DNA of 64,000 nucleotides from Nonomuraea angiospora (GTDB taxonomy: Bacteria > Actinomycetota > Actinomycetes > Streptosporangiales > Streptosporangiaceae), in the NCBI RefSeq assembly GCF_014873145.1, contig NZ_JADBEK010000001.1, positions 12,772,001 to 12,836,000 of the forward strand, given 5' to 3'. The notes under the pieces were generated by a model. That model searched no databases. It worked only from the letters and a program-made list of their open reading frames with translations, and was not told the origin of the DNA. A program made the translations under genes and the position numbers. How positions within the stretch are numbered: the first letter of the stretch is position 1; each line of letters begins with the position of its first letter. Positions 8,549 through 17,595 of this stretch are shown here, piece after piece.

Positions 8549-9357
8549 GAAGGACGTTCCTGCTGGAGATCGTGATGATCGCGGCGGCGGTGGCGTTCCT
8601 GTTCCCCGTCTACACGCTGATCTCGCTGTCGCTGAAGGATCCGGCGCAGATCTCCCAGACGCCGCTGGCGCTGCCCGACCCGCCCACGCTGGACAACTTC
8701 GGCAAGGCGTGGTCGGCCGCCGCGCTCGGCCCGTCGCTGGTCAACAGCACGGTGATCACCGTGGCCAGCCTGGTCCTGCTGATCGCGCTCGGCTCGTTCG
8801 CCTCCTACTTCCTGGCCCGCGTGCACAGCAGGCTCGGCTACGGCCTGTACGTCCTCTTCCTGCTGGGCATCGTGCTGCCGTTCCAGCTCGGCATGATCCC
8901 GCTCTACGAGCTGGTGACCGACCTGGGGCTGATCGGCACGCACGCCGGGATGATCCTCTTCTACACCGGCATCCAGCTGCCCTTCACGGTCTTCCTCTAC
9001 ACCGGCTTCATCCGCGCGCTGCCCCGCGAGTACGCCAGCGCCGCCCAGATCGACGGCGCCTCCCACCTGACGGCGTTCACCCGGGTGGTCTTCCCGCTGC
9101 TGCGGCCCATCACCGGCACCGTGCTGATCCTCAACGCCGTCTTCATCTGGAACGACTTCTTCACCCCGCTGCTCTACCTGGGCGGCTCCGGGTTCGAGAC
9201 GGTCCCGGTCAGCGTCTTCGCCTTCGTCGGCCAGTACGTCTCCGACCACGGCCTCGTCTTCGCCGGGCTCGTCCTCGGGGCGCTGCCGATCGTGCTGGTC
9301 TTCCTGGTGCTGCAGCGCTACGTCATCAAGGGCTTCTCCAGCGGGCTCAAGGGATGA
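8545..9357 (+). CDS. Sugar ABC transporter permease (MalG-like)
   Basis: A 270-residue second permease of the carbohydrate uptake (CUT1) type, with about six membrane segments beginning at MRRTFLLEIVMIAAAVAFLFP. The coupling loop reads ASAAQIDGASHLTAFTRVVFP. It starts inside the preceding stop codon (ATGA) with GGGAGG seven bases upstream, and its own stop overlaps the rhamnosidase start in the same way. Together these show one continuous, tightly coupled operon of importer and hydrolase. Confidence 0.92.
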   Translation: MRRTFLLEIVMIAAAVAFLFPVYTLISLSLKDPAQISQTPLALPDPPTLDNFGKAWSAAALGPSLVNSTVITVASLVLLIALGSFASYFLARVHSRLGYGLYVLFLLGIVLPFQLGMIPLYELVTDLGLIGTHAGMILFYTGIQLPFTVFLYTGFIRALPREYASAAQIDGASHLTAFTRVVFPLLRPITGTVLILNAVFIWNDFFTPLLYLGGSGFETVPVSVFAFVGQYVSDHGLVFAGLVLGALPIVLVFLVLQRYVIKGFSSGLKG

Positions 9358-12300
9358 CCGTTCACGACGTGCTGCGCGAGCCACCGCGGGAGTTCTCCCC
9401 GGCGGCGATCTGGTGGTGGAGCGGCGAGCCGCTGCGCCGCGACCGGCTGCGCTGGCAGATGGAGCGGCTCGTCGCCGGGGGAGTGCGCAACCTCGTCATC
9501 CTCAACCTGGCGCCGTCGGGGCCGCTGTTCGGGTCCGACGCCGACGACCCGCCGTTCCTGTCGGAGGCGTGGTGGGAGCTGCTGGACGGCGTCTGCGCCG
9601 ACGCCTGCGAGCTGGGCGCGTACCTGTGGTTCTACGACCAGCTCGGCTTCTCCGGCGCAGACCTGCAGGCCCGTCTCGTCCAGGAACGCCCGGAGTTCGC
9701 CGGGCAGTGGCTGGCCCCCGACGGGACGGTCTCGACGCGCGGCTTCGACTACCTGTCCCGTGAGGCGTGCGCGGTGCTGCTCGACCGGGTGCACGGCGAG
9801 TTCGAGCGGCGGGTCGGCCACTGGTTCGGCAAGGTGATCGCCGGGTCGTTCCAGGACGAGCTGCCGACCGTGCCCACCTGGTCGGCGACCTTCGCCGAGG
9901 AGTACGCGGCCCGGCGCGGCCGGCCGTTCACCCTCGACGCGCCCGACTGGTACGCCTACCAGGAGACCCGGGCCGAGCTGGCCGAGGAGGCGTTCTTCCG
10001 GCCGCTGGCCGCCTGGCACGAGCGCCACGGCCTGCTCAACGGCTGCGACCAGCAGGACCCGGCCCGCGCCGGGCTTCCCGTGGACGGGGTCCGGCTCTAC
10101 GCCGACTACGCGCGCACCCATCGCTGGTTCGGCGCGCCCGGCTCCGACCACCACGGCGACGCGCGCCTGCACTCCTCCCTCGCCCACCTGTACGGCCGGC
10201 CGCGCACCTGGATCGAGGCGTTCCACTCCAGCGGCTGGGGCGGCACCCTGGAGGAGACCTTCGACTGGCTGCTGCCCTGGTTGCGCGCCGGTGCCAACCT
10301 CTACAACCCGCACGCCGTCTACTACACGACCCGGCGCGGCTGGTGGGAGTGGGCGCCGCCGTCCACCGACTGGCGCCAACCCTACTGGCGGCACCACCGG
10401 GTCTTCGCTGACGCGGTGACCCGCCTGTGCGCGGCCCTGTCCCTGGGCCGCCACGCCTGCGACGTCGCGGTGCTCCTGCCCACCGCGACGTCGCAGGCCG
10501 GAACCGGGCTGGACGGCGTCGGCGCGCAGGCCGCGCGGGCGCAGGAGGTCTACCGGGAGGTCGTGGGCGACATGGCGTGGTTCGCGACCGCGCCGGGGGC
10601 GCTCGACCGGCTCGGCCTCGACGCCGACGTGATCGACGAGGACTCGGTGCGGCGCGCGGACGTGCGCGACGGGCGGCTGGCCGTCTCCACCGAGGCGTAC
10701 CGGGCCGTCGTGCTGCCCGCCGTGACCGTGCTCGACGAGGACGTGGCCGCGCGGCTGAAGGAGTTCGCCGCCGGTGGCGGGCTGCTGGTCGCGGTGGGGG
10801 CGGTCCCCGACGGGCTCTCCGACGGGCTCCCTGTCGTGTTCGCGGAGAGCGCCGAAGGGCTCGGGGCGGCGCTGGCCGGGCTCGAACGGCGGGTCGAGGC
10901 GCCGGTGCCGCCGCTGGTGCGCGAGGTCGGCGAGACCACGCTGGTGTTCCTGACCGCCGCGTTCCCCATGGCCAGCAGGATCGGCGTGGGGCGGCCCGAG
11001 GAGCGCGGCGTCGAGCTGGGCTGGCTGGACGCCGCCATCGACTTCGACCCGTCCCGGTACGCCGGCGAGATGCGGGTGAAGGTGCGCGGCGTCTCCGGGA
11101 CGCCGCTGCTGGCGAGCCCGTTCGGCGGGGAGCCCCGGGCGCTGCCGTGCACCGTGGACGGGGACGCCGTGGAGGTCGTCGTGCCCTTCGACGACGGGCC
11201 CGCCGCACTGCTGATCTTCGACGGGACCTCCCGGGCCCCGGCGCCGCGCCCGAGCTTCGGGCACGAGGTGGAGCTGGGCGAGGAGTGGGACGTCGAGCTC
11301 GTGCCGACGCTGGACGACACCTGGTCCGACTTCGGCAGCAGCGCCGTCGTCGAGCGCTGGACGCTGCGCACGCCGGACGGGAAGCCGGTGCACGCGACGT
11401 TCGAGCCCCGGGGCGAGCAGCGGGTCGGGTCCGGGCCGTGGACGCTCTCGGTGTGGTCGCCGTCGCGCGGCCTGCGCAAGGACCCGATCCACCGGGAGAC
11501 CCTCGGCCCCAAGGGGCACGTGCCCGTGGAGTTCCTGGCGTTCGGGACGGTCGGGGCGGGGGAGGAGGCCCGCTTCCGCAGCCTGCTCACCGTGCCCGAG
11601 GGCGGCCGGCTGGCGATCGGGGCGGGCGCGGCCAAGACCGCCTGGCTGGACGGCGAGGAGCTGCCGCTGGACGACGCGGGATACGCGGCGGTCTCTCGCG
11701 CGCCCCTCGCGCCCGGCGTCCACCTCCTGGAGCTGCGGTTCGTCCCCGACGAGGAGCTCGACCTGCGGGCCTACGCCTGCCTGGTCGCCGACCCCCGCGA
11801 CGCCGTGCTGCCCGAGTGGATCGGCGGGGCCATGGAGACCATTGTGCGGGTCGGCGAACCGCCGTACGAGCTGCTGCAGGTGGCCTCGACCGCGTACTGC
11901 CGGGTGCTGGTGAACGGGGCGGAGGCGGGCCGGCAGGGCGGGTTCGACCCGTACGAGGAGGCGGACATCCCCCGGGTGCGCCGCTACGACGTGTCCGGCC
12001 TGCTCCGGCCGGGCGGCAACACGATCAGCGTGGAGTCGGACGGCTGGGTGCTGGTGGACGGGCTCGCGGTCTCCGGTCCCGGCTGGACCTCGCGGCCCCG
12101 CGTACGGCGGCGCCAGCAGGGCGACCCCGCCGCGCTCCACCTGCGGCCCCGGCCGCATCCGCTGCCCGGGGCGGGCTGGCTCGACGGGCGCGTGACCGCG
12201 CTGCCCGCCGAGTTCGCGGTCCCGGGCGGGCACTCCGGCCCCCGACGCCTCCTGCTGGACCCGCCGCCCGGCGTGACCGGGATCGAGGTGGACGCGACGG

Positions 12301-12719
12301 GTCCCGTACGGATCCTCGGAACGGAGCTGGAGGTCACCGGGTCGCTGACCGGCCCGGTCCGCTTCACCTGCGGCCCCGGCCGGATGCGGCTCGGCGACTG
12401 GGAGGAACGCGGCCTGTCCGGCTACAGCGGCGGCGTCCGCTACCGGACCACGATCACCGCCGCCGCCGGGCCCGGCCTGCTCGACCTCGGCAGGGTGCGC
12501 GGCACGGCCGAGGTCACCGTCAACGGCCGGCCCTGCGGGATTCGGGTGTGCTCGCCCTACACCTTCGACGTGCGGCTGGACGAGGGCGAGAACACGGTCG
12601 AGATCCTCGTCCTGGGCACCCTCGGCCCGTTCATGGACGAGGTCAGCCCCACCCACTTCGTCTTCCCCGGCCAGCGCAGCACCGGCCTGTTCGGCCCCGT
12701 CCGCCTGCGCACGCCCTGA
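9354..12719 (+). CDS. GH106-like alpha-L-rhamnosidase
   Basis: A 1121-residue glycoside hydrolase resembling family GH106, whose members remove terminal alpha-L-rhamnose. The opening PREFSPAAIWWWSGEPLRRDRLRWQM is, in parts, the family's usual start. A conserved barrel segment near residues 258-290 contains GSDHHGDARLHSSLAHLYG and WIEAFHSSGWGG. The C-terminal about 100 residues form a beta-sandwich (SGGVRYRTTI, then LDLGRVRGTAEVTVNG) as in related rhamnosidases. There is no signal peptide, so it should act in the cytoplasm on oligosaccharides brought in by the importer whose last stop codon it overlaps (ATGA). I cannot assign catalytic residues by eye. A related specificity on another deoxy sugar is possible. 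Confidence 0.8.
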   Translation: MTVHDVLREPPREFSPAAIWWWSGEPLRRDRLRWQMERLVAGGVRNLVILNLAPSGPLFGSDADDPPFLSEAWWELLDGVCADACELGAYLWFYDQLGFSGADLQARLVQERPEFAGQWLAPDGTVSTRGFDYLSREACAVLLDRVHGEFERRVGHWFGKVIAGSFQDELPTVPTWSATFAEEYAARRGRPFTLDAPDWYAYQETRAELAEEAFFRPLAAWHERHGLLNGCDQQDPARAGLPVDGVRLYADYARTHRWFGAPGSDHHGDARLHSSLAHLYGRPRTWIEAFHSSGWGGTLEETFDWLLPWLRAGANLYNPHAVYYTTRRGWWEWAPPSTDWRQPYWRHHRVFADAVTRLCAALSLGRHACDVAVLLPTATSQAGTGLDGVGAQAARAQEVYREVVGDMAWFATAPGALDRLGLDADVIDEDSVRRADVRDGRLAVSTEAYRAVVLPAVTVLDEDVAARLKEFAAGGGLLVAVGAVPDGLSDGLPVVFAESAEGLGAALAGLERRVEAPVPPLVREVGETTLVFLTAAFPMASRIGVGRPEERGVELGWLDAAIDFDPSRYAGEMRVKVRGVSGTPLLASPFGGEPRALPCTVDGDAVEVVVPFDDGPAALLIFDGTSRAPAPRPSFGHEVELGEEWDVELVPTLDDTWSDFGSSAVVERWTLRTPDGKPVHATFEPRGEQRVGSGPWTLSVWSPSRGLRKDPIHRETLGPKGHVPVEFLAFGTVGAGEEARFRSLLTVPEGGRLAIGAGAAKTAWLDGEELPLDDAGYAAVSRAPLAPGVHLLELRFVPDEELDLRAYACLVADPRDAVLPEWIGGAMETIVRVGEPPYELLQVASTAYCRVLVNGAEAGRQGGFDPYEEADIPRVRRYDVSGLLRPGGNTISVESDGWVLVDGLAVSGPGWTSRPRVRRRQQGDPAALHLRPRPHPLPGAGWLDGRVTALPAEFAVPGGHSGPRRLLLDPPPGVTGIEVDATGPVRILGTELEVTGSLTGPVRFTCGPGRMRLGDWEERGLSGYSGGVRYRTTITAAAGPGLLDLGRVRGTAEVTVNGRPCGIRVCSPYTFDVRLDEGENTVEILVLGTLGPFMDEVSPTHFVFPGQRSTGLFGPVRLRTP

Positions 12720-12759
12720 CAGCGTGTCGCCGGCGGACGGTGCTGGACGCCCGGCGTCA

Positions 12760-13005
12760 CTACACGTAGGCCCACAGGTCGTAGGTGGGATATTGCGGGT
12801 TCTGCGGCTGGGTGGTGCTGCACCACCAGGTGCTCCACCGGCCGTTCTGCTGGCCGGACTGGCCGAAGGAGATGCAGATGTCGTAGGGCAGGCTGGAGTA
12901 GACCTTCTGCAGGGTCAGGTCGGCGTGCGCGGGCGTGGCCGCGGCCACGGCCGGGACGAGGGCGGTGGCCGCGAGAAGCGACAGGGCGGCGAGTCGGTGA
13001 CGCAC
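12760..13005 (-). CDS. Small secreted protein with one cysteine pair, unknown function
   Basis: About 81 residues from GTG at 13005, with GGAG five bases upstream; an ATG at 13017 would add four residues. Residues 1 to about 27 form a Sec signal peptide ending AATPAHA. The mature part of about 54 residues is short, Gln/Trp/Tyr-rich and has two cysteines (YDICISFGQ and WWCSTTQ) that could form one disulfide, ending TYDLWAYV. I do not recognise the family. It lies downstream of, and may be co-transcribed with, the FkbM methyltransferase gene, although a 9-bp inverted repeat intervenes. A secreted peptide-like or inhibitor-like role cannot be excluded or shown. Confidence 0.65.
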   Translation of the reverse strand: MRHRLAALSLLAATALVPAVAAATPAHADLTLQKVYSSLPYDICISFGQSGQQNGRWSTWWCSTTQPQNPQYPTYDLWAYV

Positions 13006-13029
13006 CAGGTCTCCCATCTCGAAGAGGGC

Positions 13030-13061
13030 GGATCACCGTAAATTGCACGACGCGGTGATCC
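13030..13061. repeat. Inverted repeat upstream of the small secreted gene
   Basis: GGATCACCG and CGGTGATCC form a perfect 9-bp stem with a 14-base AT-richer loop, just upstream of the small exoprotein gene on the minus strand. It could be an operator or a weak terminator after the FkbM gene; there is no T tract. Confidence 0.4.
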
Positions 13062-13193
13062 ACCGCCGCAACGGCGCCGCCCCCGCCCCTCCGGCGACCA
13101 GCGCGAACGCCCGTCGCCGCGGTGAAATTTTCAGCGGGCGTCCGGTGACCTCGCGCCGGTCCGCCCGGCGGACGGCCGGCGACCCGACGCGGC

Positions 13194-13907
13194 TCAGCCG
13201 GCGAACAGGTAGTTGCGCCGGTGCGTGCTCACCCGGTCCACCCGGTTCCAGCGGCCCCGGTGCCAGACGTGCATGCGGTACCCGCGCGCGATCAGTGAGC
13301 CCGCCACCTCGGCGGAGTCCCTGCCGTACCTGCCGAGGTGGCGGTCCTCGATCTCCAGCAGCAGAGCGGGCCGGTGCCGCTCGATGGTCCACTCCGCGCC
13401 CTTCAGCACTTCCGGCTCGCACCCCTCGACGTCCATCTTGATGAAGTCGACGCGGGGGATCTCCCGCAGCTCGCACACGCGGTCCACGGTGTACACGGGG
13501 ACCTCGAGCGTCCTGGTGGCGGCGAAGGGGCCGGGATGCTTCAACCCCTCCTCCAGGTGCGCCCAGCCGTGGACGGGCAGGCCGAACCGGTACGGCAGCC
13601 GCAGCCGCCGGTATCCGGTGGACGAGCTCAGCGCGGCGTTGGTCACCCGCACGTTGCGCGCCCCGCTCGCCCGCCGCCCGACCTCCAGGATCCGGTACGG
13701 CACCGGCAGCGGCTCGAAGCTGTGCACCTGCCCGGCCGGCCCGGCGAGCCTGGCCAGCGGGTAGGTGTACATCCCGTAGGCGGCCCCGATGTCGAAGCAG
13801 ACCGCGCCCGGCCGGACGAACTCGGCCAGGCCCCGCAGTTCCGGCTCGCTGAGCGACACCCCCGCCCCCGCCCGCAGCATCGCGGCCACGGCTTTCACTC
13901 TCATCAT
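13194..13907 (-). CDS. FkbM-family SAM-dependent methyltransferase
   Basis: A 237-residue class I methyltransferase of the FkbM family, which O-methylates sugars or polyketide-type substrates. The SAM-binding motif I is CFDIGAAYGMYTYPLARLAG (about residues 36-55), followed by the acidic end of strand 2 in VHSFEPLP. The family's late motif VDFIKMDVEGCEPEVLKGA is clear at about 155-175. The start codon is one of two adjacent ATGs (13907 or 13904) without a strong Shine-Dalgarno. It follows a two-component system by 42 bases on the same strand and could be the last shared cistron. The acceptor substrate is unknown. Confidence 0.85.
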   Translation of the reverse strand: MMRVKAVAAMLRAGAGVSLSEPELRGLAEFVRPGAVCFDIGAAYGMYTYPLARLAGPAGQVHSFEPLPVPYRILEVGRRASGARNVRVTNAALSSSTGYRRLRLPYRFGLPVHGWAHLEEGLKHPGPFAATRTLEVPVYTVDRVCELREIPRVDFIKMDVEGCEPEVLKGAEWTIERHRPALLLEIEDRHLGRYGRDSAEVAGSLIARGYRMHVWHRGRWNRVDRVSTHRRNYLFAG

Positions 13908-13949
13908 GCCGGTGACGGTAGAGACGGGGTGGGGAGCGGCGAATCCCTC

Positions 13950-14642
13950 TCAGGAGCGCAGTCGCGAGTCCCGGCGTGCCGCTGGAGAGGGATTGCCGGG
14001 TACGACCAGACCGCTCTCGTAGGCGAGCATCACCGCCTGAGCCCGATCGCGCAGGCCCAGTTTGGTGAAGATCCGGCCGACGTGTGACTTCACGGTCTCC
14101 TCCGCGATCGTCAGCTCTCCGGCGATCTCGGCGTTGGCCAGCCCGGCCGCCACCAGCCTGAGCACGTCCAGCTCGCGCGGGGTCAGCGCGTTCAGCCGCA
14201 GCGCCTCCCGCTCGTCGATGGGCTGCCGGGTCGCGAACTCCTCGATGAGCCTGCGGGTGACGGAGGGCGCGAGCAGCGCCTCGCCGGCGGCGATCACGCG
14301 TACGGCGGTGATGAGGTCGGCCGGCGGCGCGTCCTTGAGCAGGAAGCCGCTGGCCCCGCCACGCAGCGCGGCGTAGACGTAGTCGTCGATGTCGAAGGTG
14401 GTGAGGATGAGCACCTTCGAGCCGCCCGCTCCGGCGATGCGCCGGGTGGCCTCCAGACCGTCGAGGTGGGGCATGCGCACGTCCATGAGCACGACGTCCG
14501 GTCGCAGATCGCGCGCCGCCGTCACCGCCTCCAGACCGTCCGCGGCCTCTCCCACCACCTGCAGGTCGGGCTGCGCGGAGATCAGGGCCGCGAACCCGGC
14601 CCTGATCATCGCCTGGTCGTCGGCGACCAGCACCGTGATCAT
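13950..14642 (-). CDS. NarL/FixJ-family response regulator
   Basis: A 230-residue DNA-binding response regulator. The receiver domain begins MITVLVADDQAMIRAG, with phospho-acceptor Asp54 in VVLMDVRMP, switch residue Thr in LILTTFD and conserved Lys in FLLKDAPP. The C-terminal LuxR-type helix-turn-helix is LTPRELDVLRLVAAGLANAEIA followed by ETVKSHV, about residues 155-210. It sits 61 bases downstream of the sensor kinase gene on the same strand, forming a normal kinase-regulator pair. The signal and target genes are not evident; the FkbM gene directly downstream is a candidate target or passenger. Confidence 0.93.
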   Translation of the reverse strand: MITVLVADDQAMIRAGFAALISAQPDLQVVGEAADGLEAVTAARDLRPDVVLMDVRMPHLDGLEATRRIAGAGGSKVLILTTFDIDDYVYAALRGGASGFLLKDAPPADLITAVRVIAAGEALLAPSVTRRLIEEFATRQPIDEREALRLNALTPRELDVLRLVAAGLANAEIAGELTIAEETVKSHVGRIFTKLGLRDRAQAVMLAYESGLVVPGNPSPAARRDSRLRS

Positions 14643-14703
14643 CCAGCGCCTCCTTCGGCGACGTCGCGGAACGTTCGTCTTCGCCCTGCGGCGACCTCGT
14701 GGT

Positions 14704-15900
14704 TCACCCGGCCGCCCGCCGCGGCAGCCGCGCTCGGACGGCGAAGCCGCCCGCGTCCGTCGCCGCCGCGGTGAGGTCGCCGCCGAGCACCGCCACGCGC
14801 TCGCGCATCCCGATCAACCCGAGTCGCGAGCCTGGCTGCGTCGTGCCGGACACATGCCGGGGAGGCTCGTTGTCCACGGCGAGCGACACCGCGTCCACCT
14901 CGGCGCGGACGGACACGGTGGTACTGGCTCCGGGCGCGTGCCGGACGACGTTGCTCAGCGCCTCCTGGACGATCCGGTAGACGGTGACGGACTCCACCGG
15001 AGAGAGTGACGGGGCGGGGCCGGAGACGGTGAGCTGGACGGGCACGCCCGCCCGGCGCACCGATTCGGCCAGTGCGCCGAGATCCTCCAGCCCGGGCTGC
15101 GGCGCGGTCCCCGGTCCGTCGTCGGAGCCCCGCAGCGCGCCGAGCAGGTGCCGCATGTCGCGCAGGGACTCGCGGGCGGCCGCGTTGATGGCCGTGAACT
15201 CCTCTGCGACCTCCTCGCTCACTCCTCCGCCGATCCGGTAGGGCGCGCTGGCGGCCTGTACGGCGATCACCGACATGTGGTGGGCCACCACGTCGTGCAG
15301 TTCCCTGGCGATCCGCGCCCGTTCCTCGAGGATTCGGCGCCGCCCCAGCTCGTCGGCGACGCGTAAGGTGGCCAGCCGCCTCATGCGCCTCGCATGGCCG
15401 AGGACCACGGCCAGCAGCAGGGCCAGTGTCCAGGCCAGCAGCCCTCTGGACAGGCGGTCCGGCGCCATGTCCTGCGGCACGCTCATGGCGATCCCGGCAG
15501 CGAGCGTGACGGCGACGGCGACGATCGTCACGCGCCGGGCCGATGACAGCGCCAGCACGTACATGACGGGGAGCTGGGCCAGCGTCTGGTTGAGCAGCCA
15601 CGGCTGCGGCACGACCGAGCTGCCCAGCGCCAGCCCGAGGCCGGTGAGCAGGGGCATGGCCACCACCATGGCCGACCAGGCAGGCAGCGGCCGGTGCCAC
15701 GCCATGAGCACGGGTCCGGCGAGCAGGACGGCGGCCGGGGCGGCGAGCACCCCGAACCCGGCGTCCACCGCGTAGAACAGCAGGTTGAAGATCAGGACCG
15801 CCGCGGCCAGCGCGGCGAACGGCAGGCGGGGGAGCATCGGCCGGTCTGTGCCCGGCGCCGGAGGCACTCGGACGTACCACCCATCCCTGAGCACCCCCAT
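14704..15900 (-). CDS. Membrane sensor histidine kinase (HisKA_3 type)
   Basis: A 398-residue kinase partner of the response regulator. Five or six hydrophobic segments occupy about residues 25-170, with almost no extracellular domain, so it probably senses a signal in or at the membrane. The phospho-acceptor is His202 in ARELHDVVAHHMSV, the HisKA_3 motif. The ATPase domain follows with IVQEALSNVVRHAPGA (N box) and GSRLGLIGMRERV (G box). I took ATG at 15900, which has AAGGTGGGA upstream; a GTG nine bases earlier is also open. Actinomycete kinases of this form often sense cell-envelope stress, but no specific signal can be inferred here. Confidence 0.92.
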   Translation of the reverse strand: MGVLRDGWYVRVPPAPGTDRPMLPRLPFAALAAAVLIFNLLFYAVDAGFGVLAAPAAVLLAGPVLMAWHRPLPAWSAMVVAMPLLTGLGLALGSSVVPQPWLLNQTLAQLPVMYVLALSSARRVTIVAVAVTLAAGIAMSVPQDMAPDRLSRGLLAWTLALLLAVVLGHARRMRRLATLRVADELGRRRILEERARIARELHDVVAHHMSVIAVQAASAPYRIGGGVSEEVAEEFTAINAAARESLRDMRHLLGALRGSDDGPGTAPQPGLEDLGALAESVRRAGVPVQLTVSGPAPSLSPVESVTVYRIVQEALSNVVRHAPGASTTVSVRAEVDAVSLAVDNEPPRHVSGTTQPGSRLGLIGMRERVAVLGGDLTAAATDAGGFAVRARLPRRAAG

Positions 15901-15961
15901 GAATCCCACCTTATGGGCTGCAAGCCGACGAAGCCGTGGCCGCGGTCCGCCCGCCTGGGTC

Positions 15962-17011
15962 TCAGAACTCCATGCCGCCGGCGATCGGCGGGTTGAGCCG
16001 GGCGAAACCCTCCTGACGCCGGTACGGGAAGTAGGGGTACGCCGCCGTGGTGACGCTGGCCGCGTCCAGCCGGGCCACCTGGTCCGGCGTCAGCTCCCAC
16101 CCGATCGCCCCCAGGTTCTCCTGGAGCTGCGACTCGTCGCGGGCGCCGACGATGACGGAGGAGACGGTCGGGCGGCGCAGCAGCCAGTTGAGCGCGACCT
16201 GGGGGACCGACCTGCCGGTCTCTTCGGCGATCCCGTCCAGGGCGTCCACCACCGCGTACAGCAGCTCGTCGGCCACCGGCGGCCCGAAGGCGGCGGTCCT
16301 GTGCAGCCGGCTGCCCTCGGGAAGAGGCTGACCCCGGCGGATGCGGCCGGTGAGGCGCCCCCAGCCGAGCGGGCTCCACACCACCGCGCCGACGCCCTGG
16401 TCGCGGCCGAGCGGCATCAGCTCCCACTCGTAATCGCGCCCGACCAGGGAGTAGTAGACCTGGTGCGCCACGTAGCGCGGGTAGCCGTAGCGCTCGGCGG
16501 TCGCCAGCGACTTCATGAGGTGCCAGCCGGAGAAGTTGGAGACGCCCACGTAGCGCAGCTTGCCCGCCCTGACCAGGTCGTCGAGCGTGGACAGCACCTC
16601 CTCCACCGGGGTCGCCGCGTCGAAGGCGTGCAGCTGGAACAGGTCGATGTGGCCGGTGCCGAGGCGGCGCAGCGCGTCGTCGACCGACCTGATCAGCCGG
16701 TGCCGGGAGGTGCCCGCGTCGCCGGGGCCGTCGCCCATGGGCAGCCCGGCCTTGGTGGAGATGAGCGCCCGGTCGCGCCGCCCCTTGAGCGCCTGGCCCA
16801 GCACCTCCTCCGACGCGCCGTCGGAGTAGACGTCGGCCGTGTCGAACATCGTCACCCCCGCGTCGAGGCAGATGTCCACCAGCCGCCGGGCCTGCGCCAC
16901 GTCGGTGTCGCCCCACGCGCCGAACAGCTCGCCCTTCCCGGCGAACGTGCCTGCGCCGAAGCTCAACGCCGGAACCTTGAGCCCGGACGCCCCCAACTGC
17001 CGATATTCCAT
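15962..17011 (-). CDS. Aldo/keto reductase
   Basis: A 349-residue NADPH-dependent oxidoreductase of the aldo/keto reductase superfamily, cytoplasmic. The catalytic tetrad is complete: Asp57 and Tyr62 (TMFDTADVY), Lys87 (ISTKAGL) and His128 (LFQLHAF). The late coenzyme-binding segment is SSVIVGARDESQLQENLGAI. The ATG is preceded by AAGGAGTGA at good spacing. It appears to be a single gene, separated from the kinase gene by about 60 bases and from the membrane-protein gene by about 46. The physiological carbonyl substrate is not indicated by its neighbours. Confidence 0.92.
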   Translation of the reverse strand: MEYRQLGASGLKVPALSFGAGTFAGKGELFGAWGDTDVAQARRLVDICLDAGVTMFDTADVYSDGASEEVLGQALKGRRDRALISTKAGLPMGDGPGDAGTSRHRLIRSVDDALRRLGTGHIDLFQLHAFDAATPVEEVLSTLDDLVRAGKLRYVGVSNFSGWHLMKSLATAERYGYPRYVAHQVYYSLVGRDYEWELMPLGRDQGVGAVVWSPLGWGRLTGRIRRGQPLPEGSRLHRTAAFGPPVADELLYAVVDALDGIAEETGRSVPQVALNWLLRRPTVSSVIVGARDESQLQENLGAIGWELTPDQVARLDAASVTTAAYPYFPYRRQEGFARLNPPIAGGMEF

Positions 17012-17057
17012 GAAAAATCACTCCTTAACGGGTCTTTCGTCCCCTTAAGGTAGCACG

Positions 17058-17513
17058 CTAACGGGAAAGCTGTTTCATTATGGATGGGCGGCGTCGATGG
17101 AAGGAGAGGGAGGCGAGACAGAGCAGCACGGCCCACACCGCGCAGTAGCCACCGAAGAGAGCGCCACCGCGCTCGGCGAACAGGGCGCCGGCGGTCATGC
17201 CGATCGCGCCCGCCGCGGCCATCGCCGCGCACGACCACAGCAGCGCCGCCATGGTCCGGCGCGGCAGCGGCCGCCGGAAAGGAATGAGGGAGGCCAGCAC
17301 GACGGCGGCCACGAGCAGGCCCGCGGCGGCGTTGGCCCACTGGGCCCGCGCGATCTCGCCGGGCCCGTACTCCAGATAGGTCTCCGGGGCCACGCGCGGG
17401 CCGCCGGTCACGCCGATGCGCTCGGCGAGGGCGAAGTGAATCTTGGACGCGACGTAGAGCAGCGTCCAGGAGGCCGCTGCCCAGACGGCCCATCGGCCGG
17501 TCCAGGTGATCAT
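17058..17513 (-). CDS. Four-helix membrane protein, unknown function
   Basis: A 151-residue hydrophobic protein with about four predicted membrane segments: WAVWAAASWTLLYVASKIHF, then around ANAAAGLLVAAVVLASLIP, ALLWSCAAMAAAGAIGMTAG and GGYCAVWAVLLCLASLSF. The C-terminus is basic (HRRRPSIMKQLSR). The composition and helix spacing look like a genuine small integral membrane protein rather than a chance frame. I do not recognise a family. It stands alone between two aldo/keto reductase genes on the same strand. Confidence 0.65.
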   Translation of the reverse strand: MITWTGRWAVWAAASWTLLYVASKIHFALAERIGVTGGPRVAPETYLEYGPGEIARAQWANAAAGLLVAAVVLASLIPFRRPLPRRTMAALLWSCAAMAAAGAIGMTAGALFAERGGALFGGYCAVWAVLLCLASLSFHRRRPSIMKQLSR

Positions 17514-17549
17514 GTCACGATCGTGCCGGTCGTCCGGGCAGCGGCGGAT

Positions 17550-17584
17550 CCCCGTGACGAGCGAGCGCCCTCACTCTCACGGGG
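17550..17584. terminator. Stem-loop downstream of the sugar transport operon
   Basis: CCCCGTGA and TCACGGGG form a perfect 8-bp stem with a 19-base loop just after the aldo/keto reductase stop at 17596 on the minus strand. It is the natural end of the operon starting at 21814. There is no T tract, so a terminator role is tentative. Confidence 0.4.
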
Positions 17585-17595
17585 GAGACGGCTCC

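Noticed and set aside
9318..12656. 1112-codon open frame antisense to the rhamnosidase
   Set aside because: It is a shadow frame; the plus-strand frame has complete GH106-like motifs and an overlapping start with the permease.
13033..13476. Minus-strand frame overlapping the end of the FkbM gene
   Set aside because: It has no start signal and an arginine-rich translation; it overlaps the well-supported methyltransferase in another frame.
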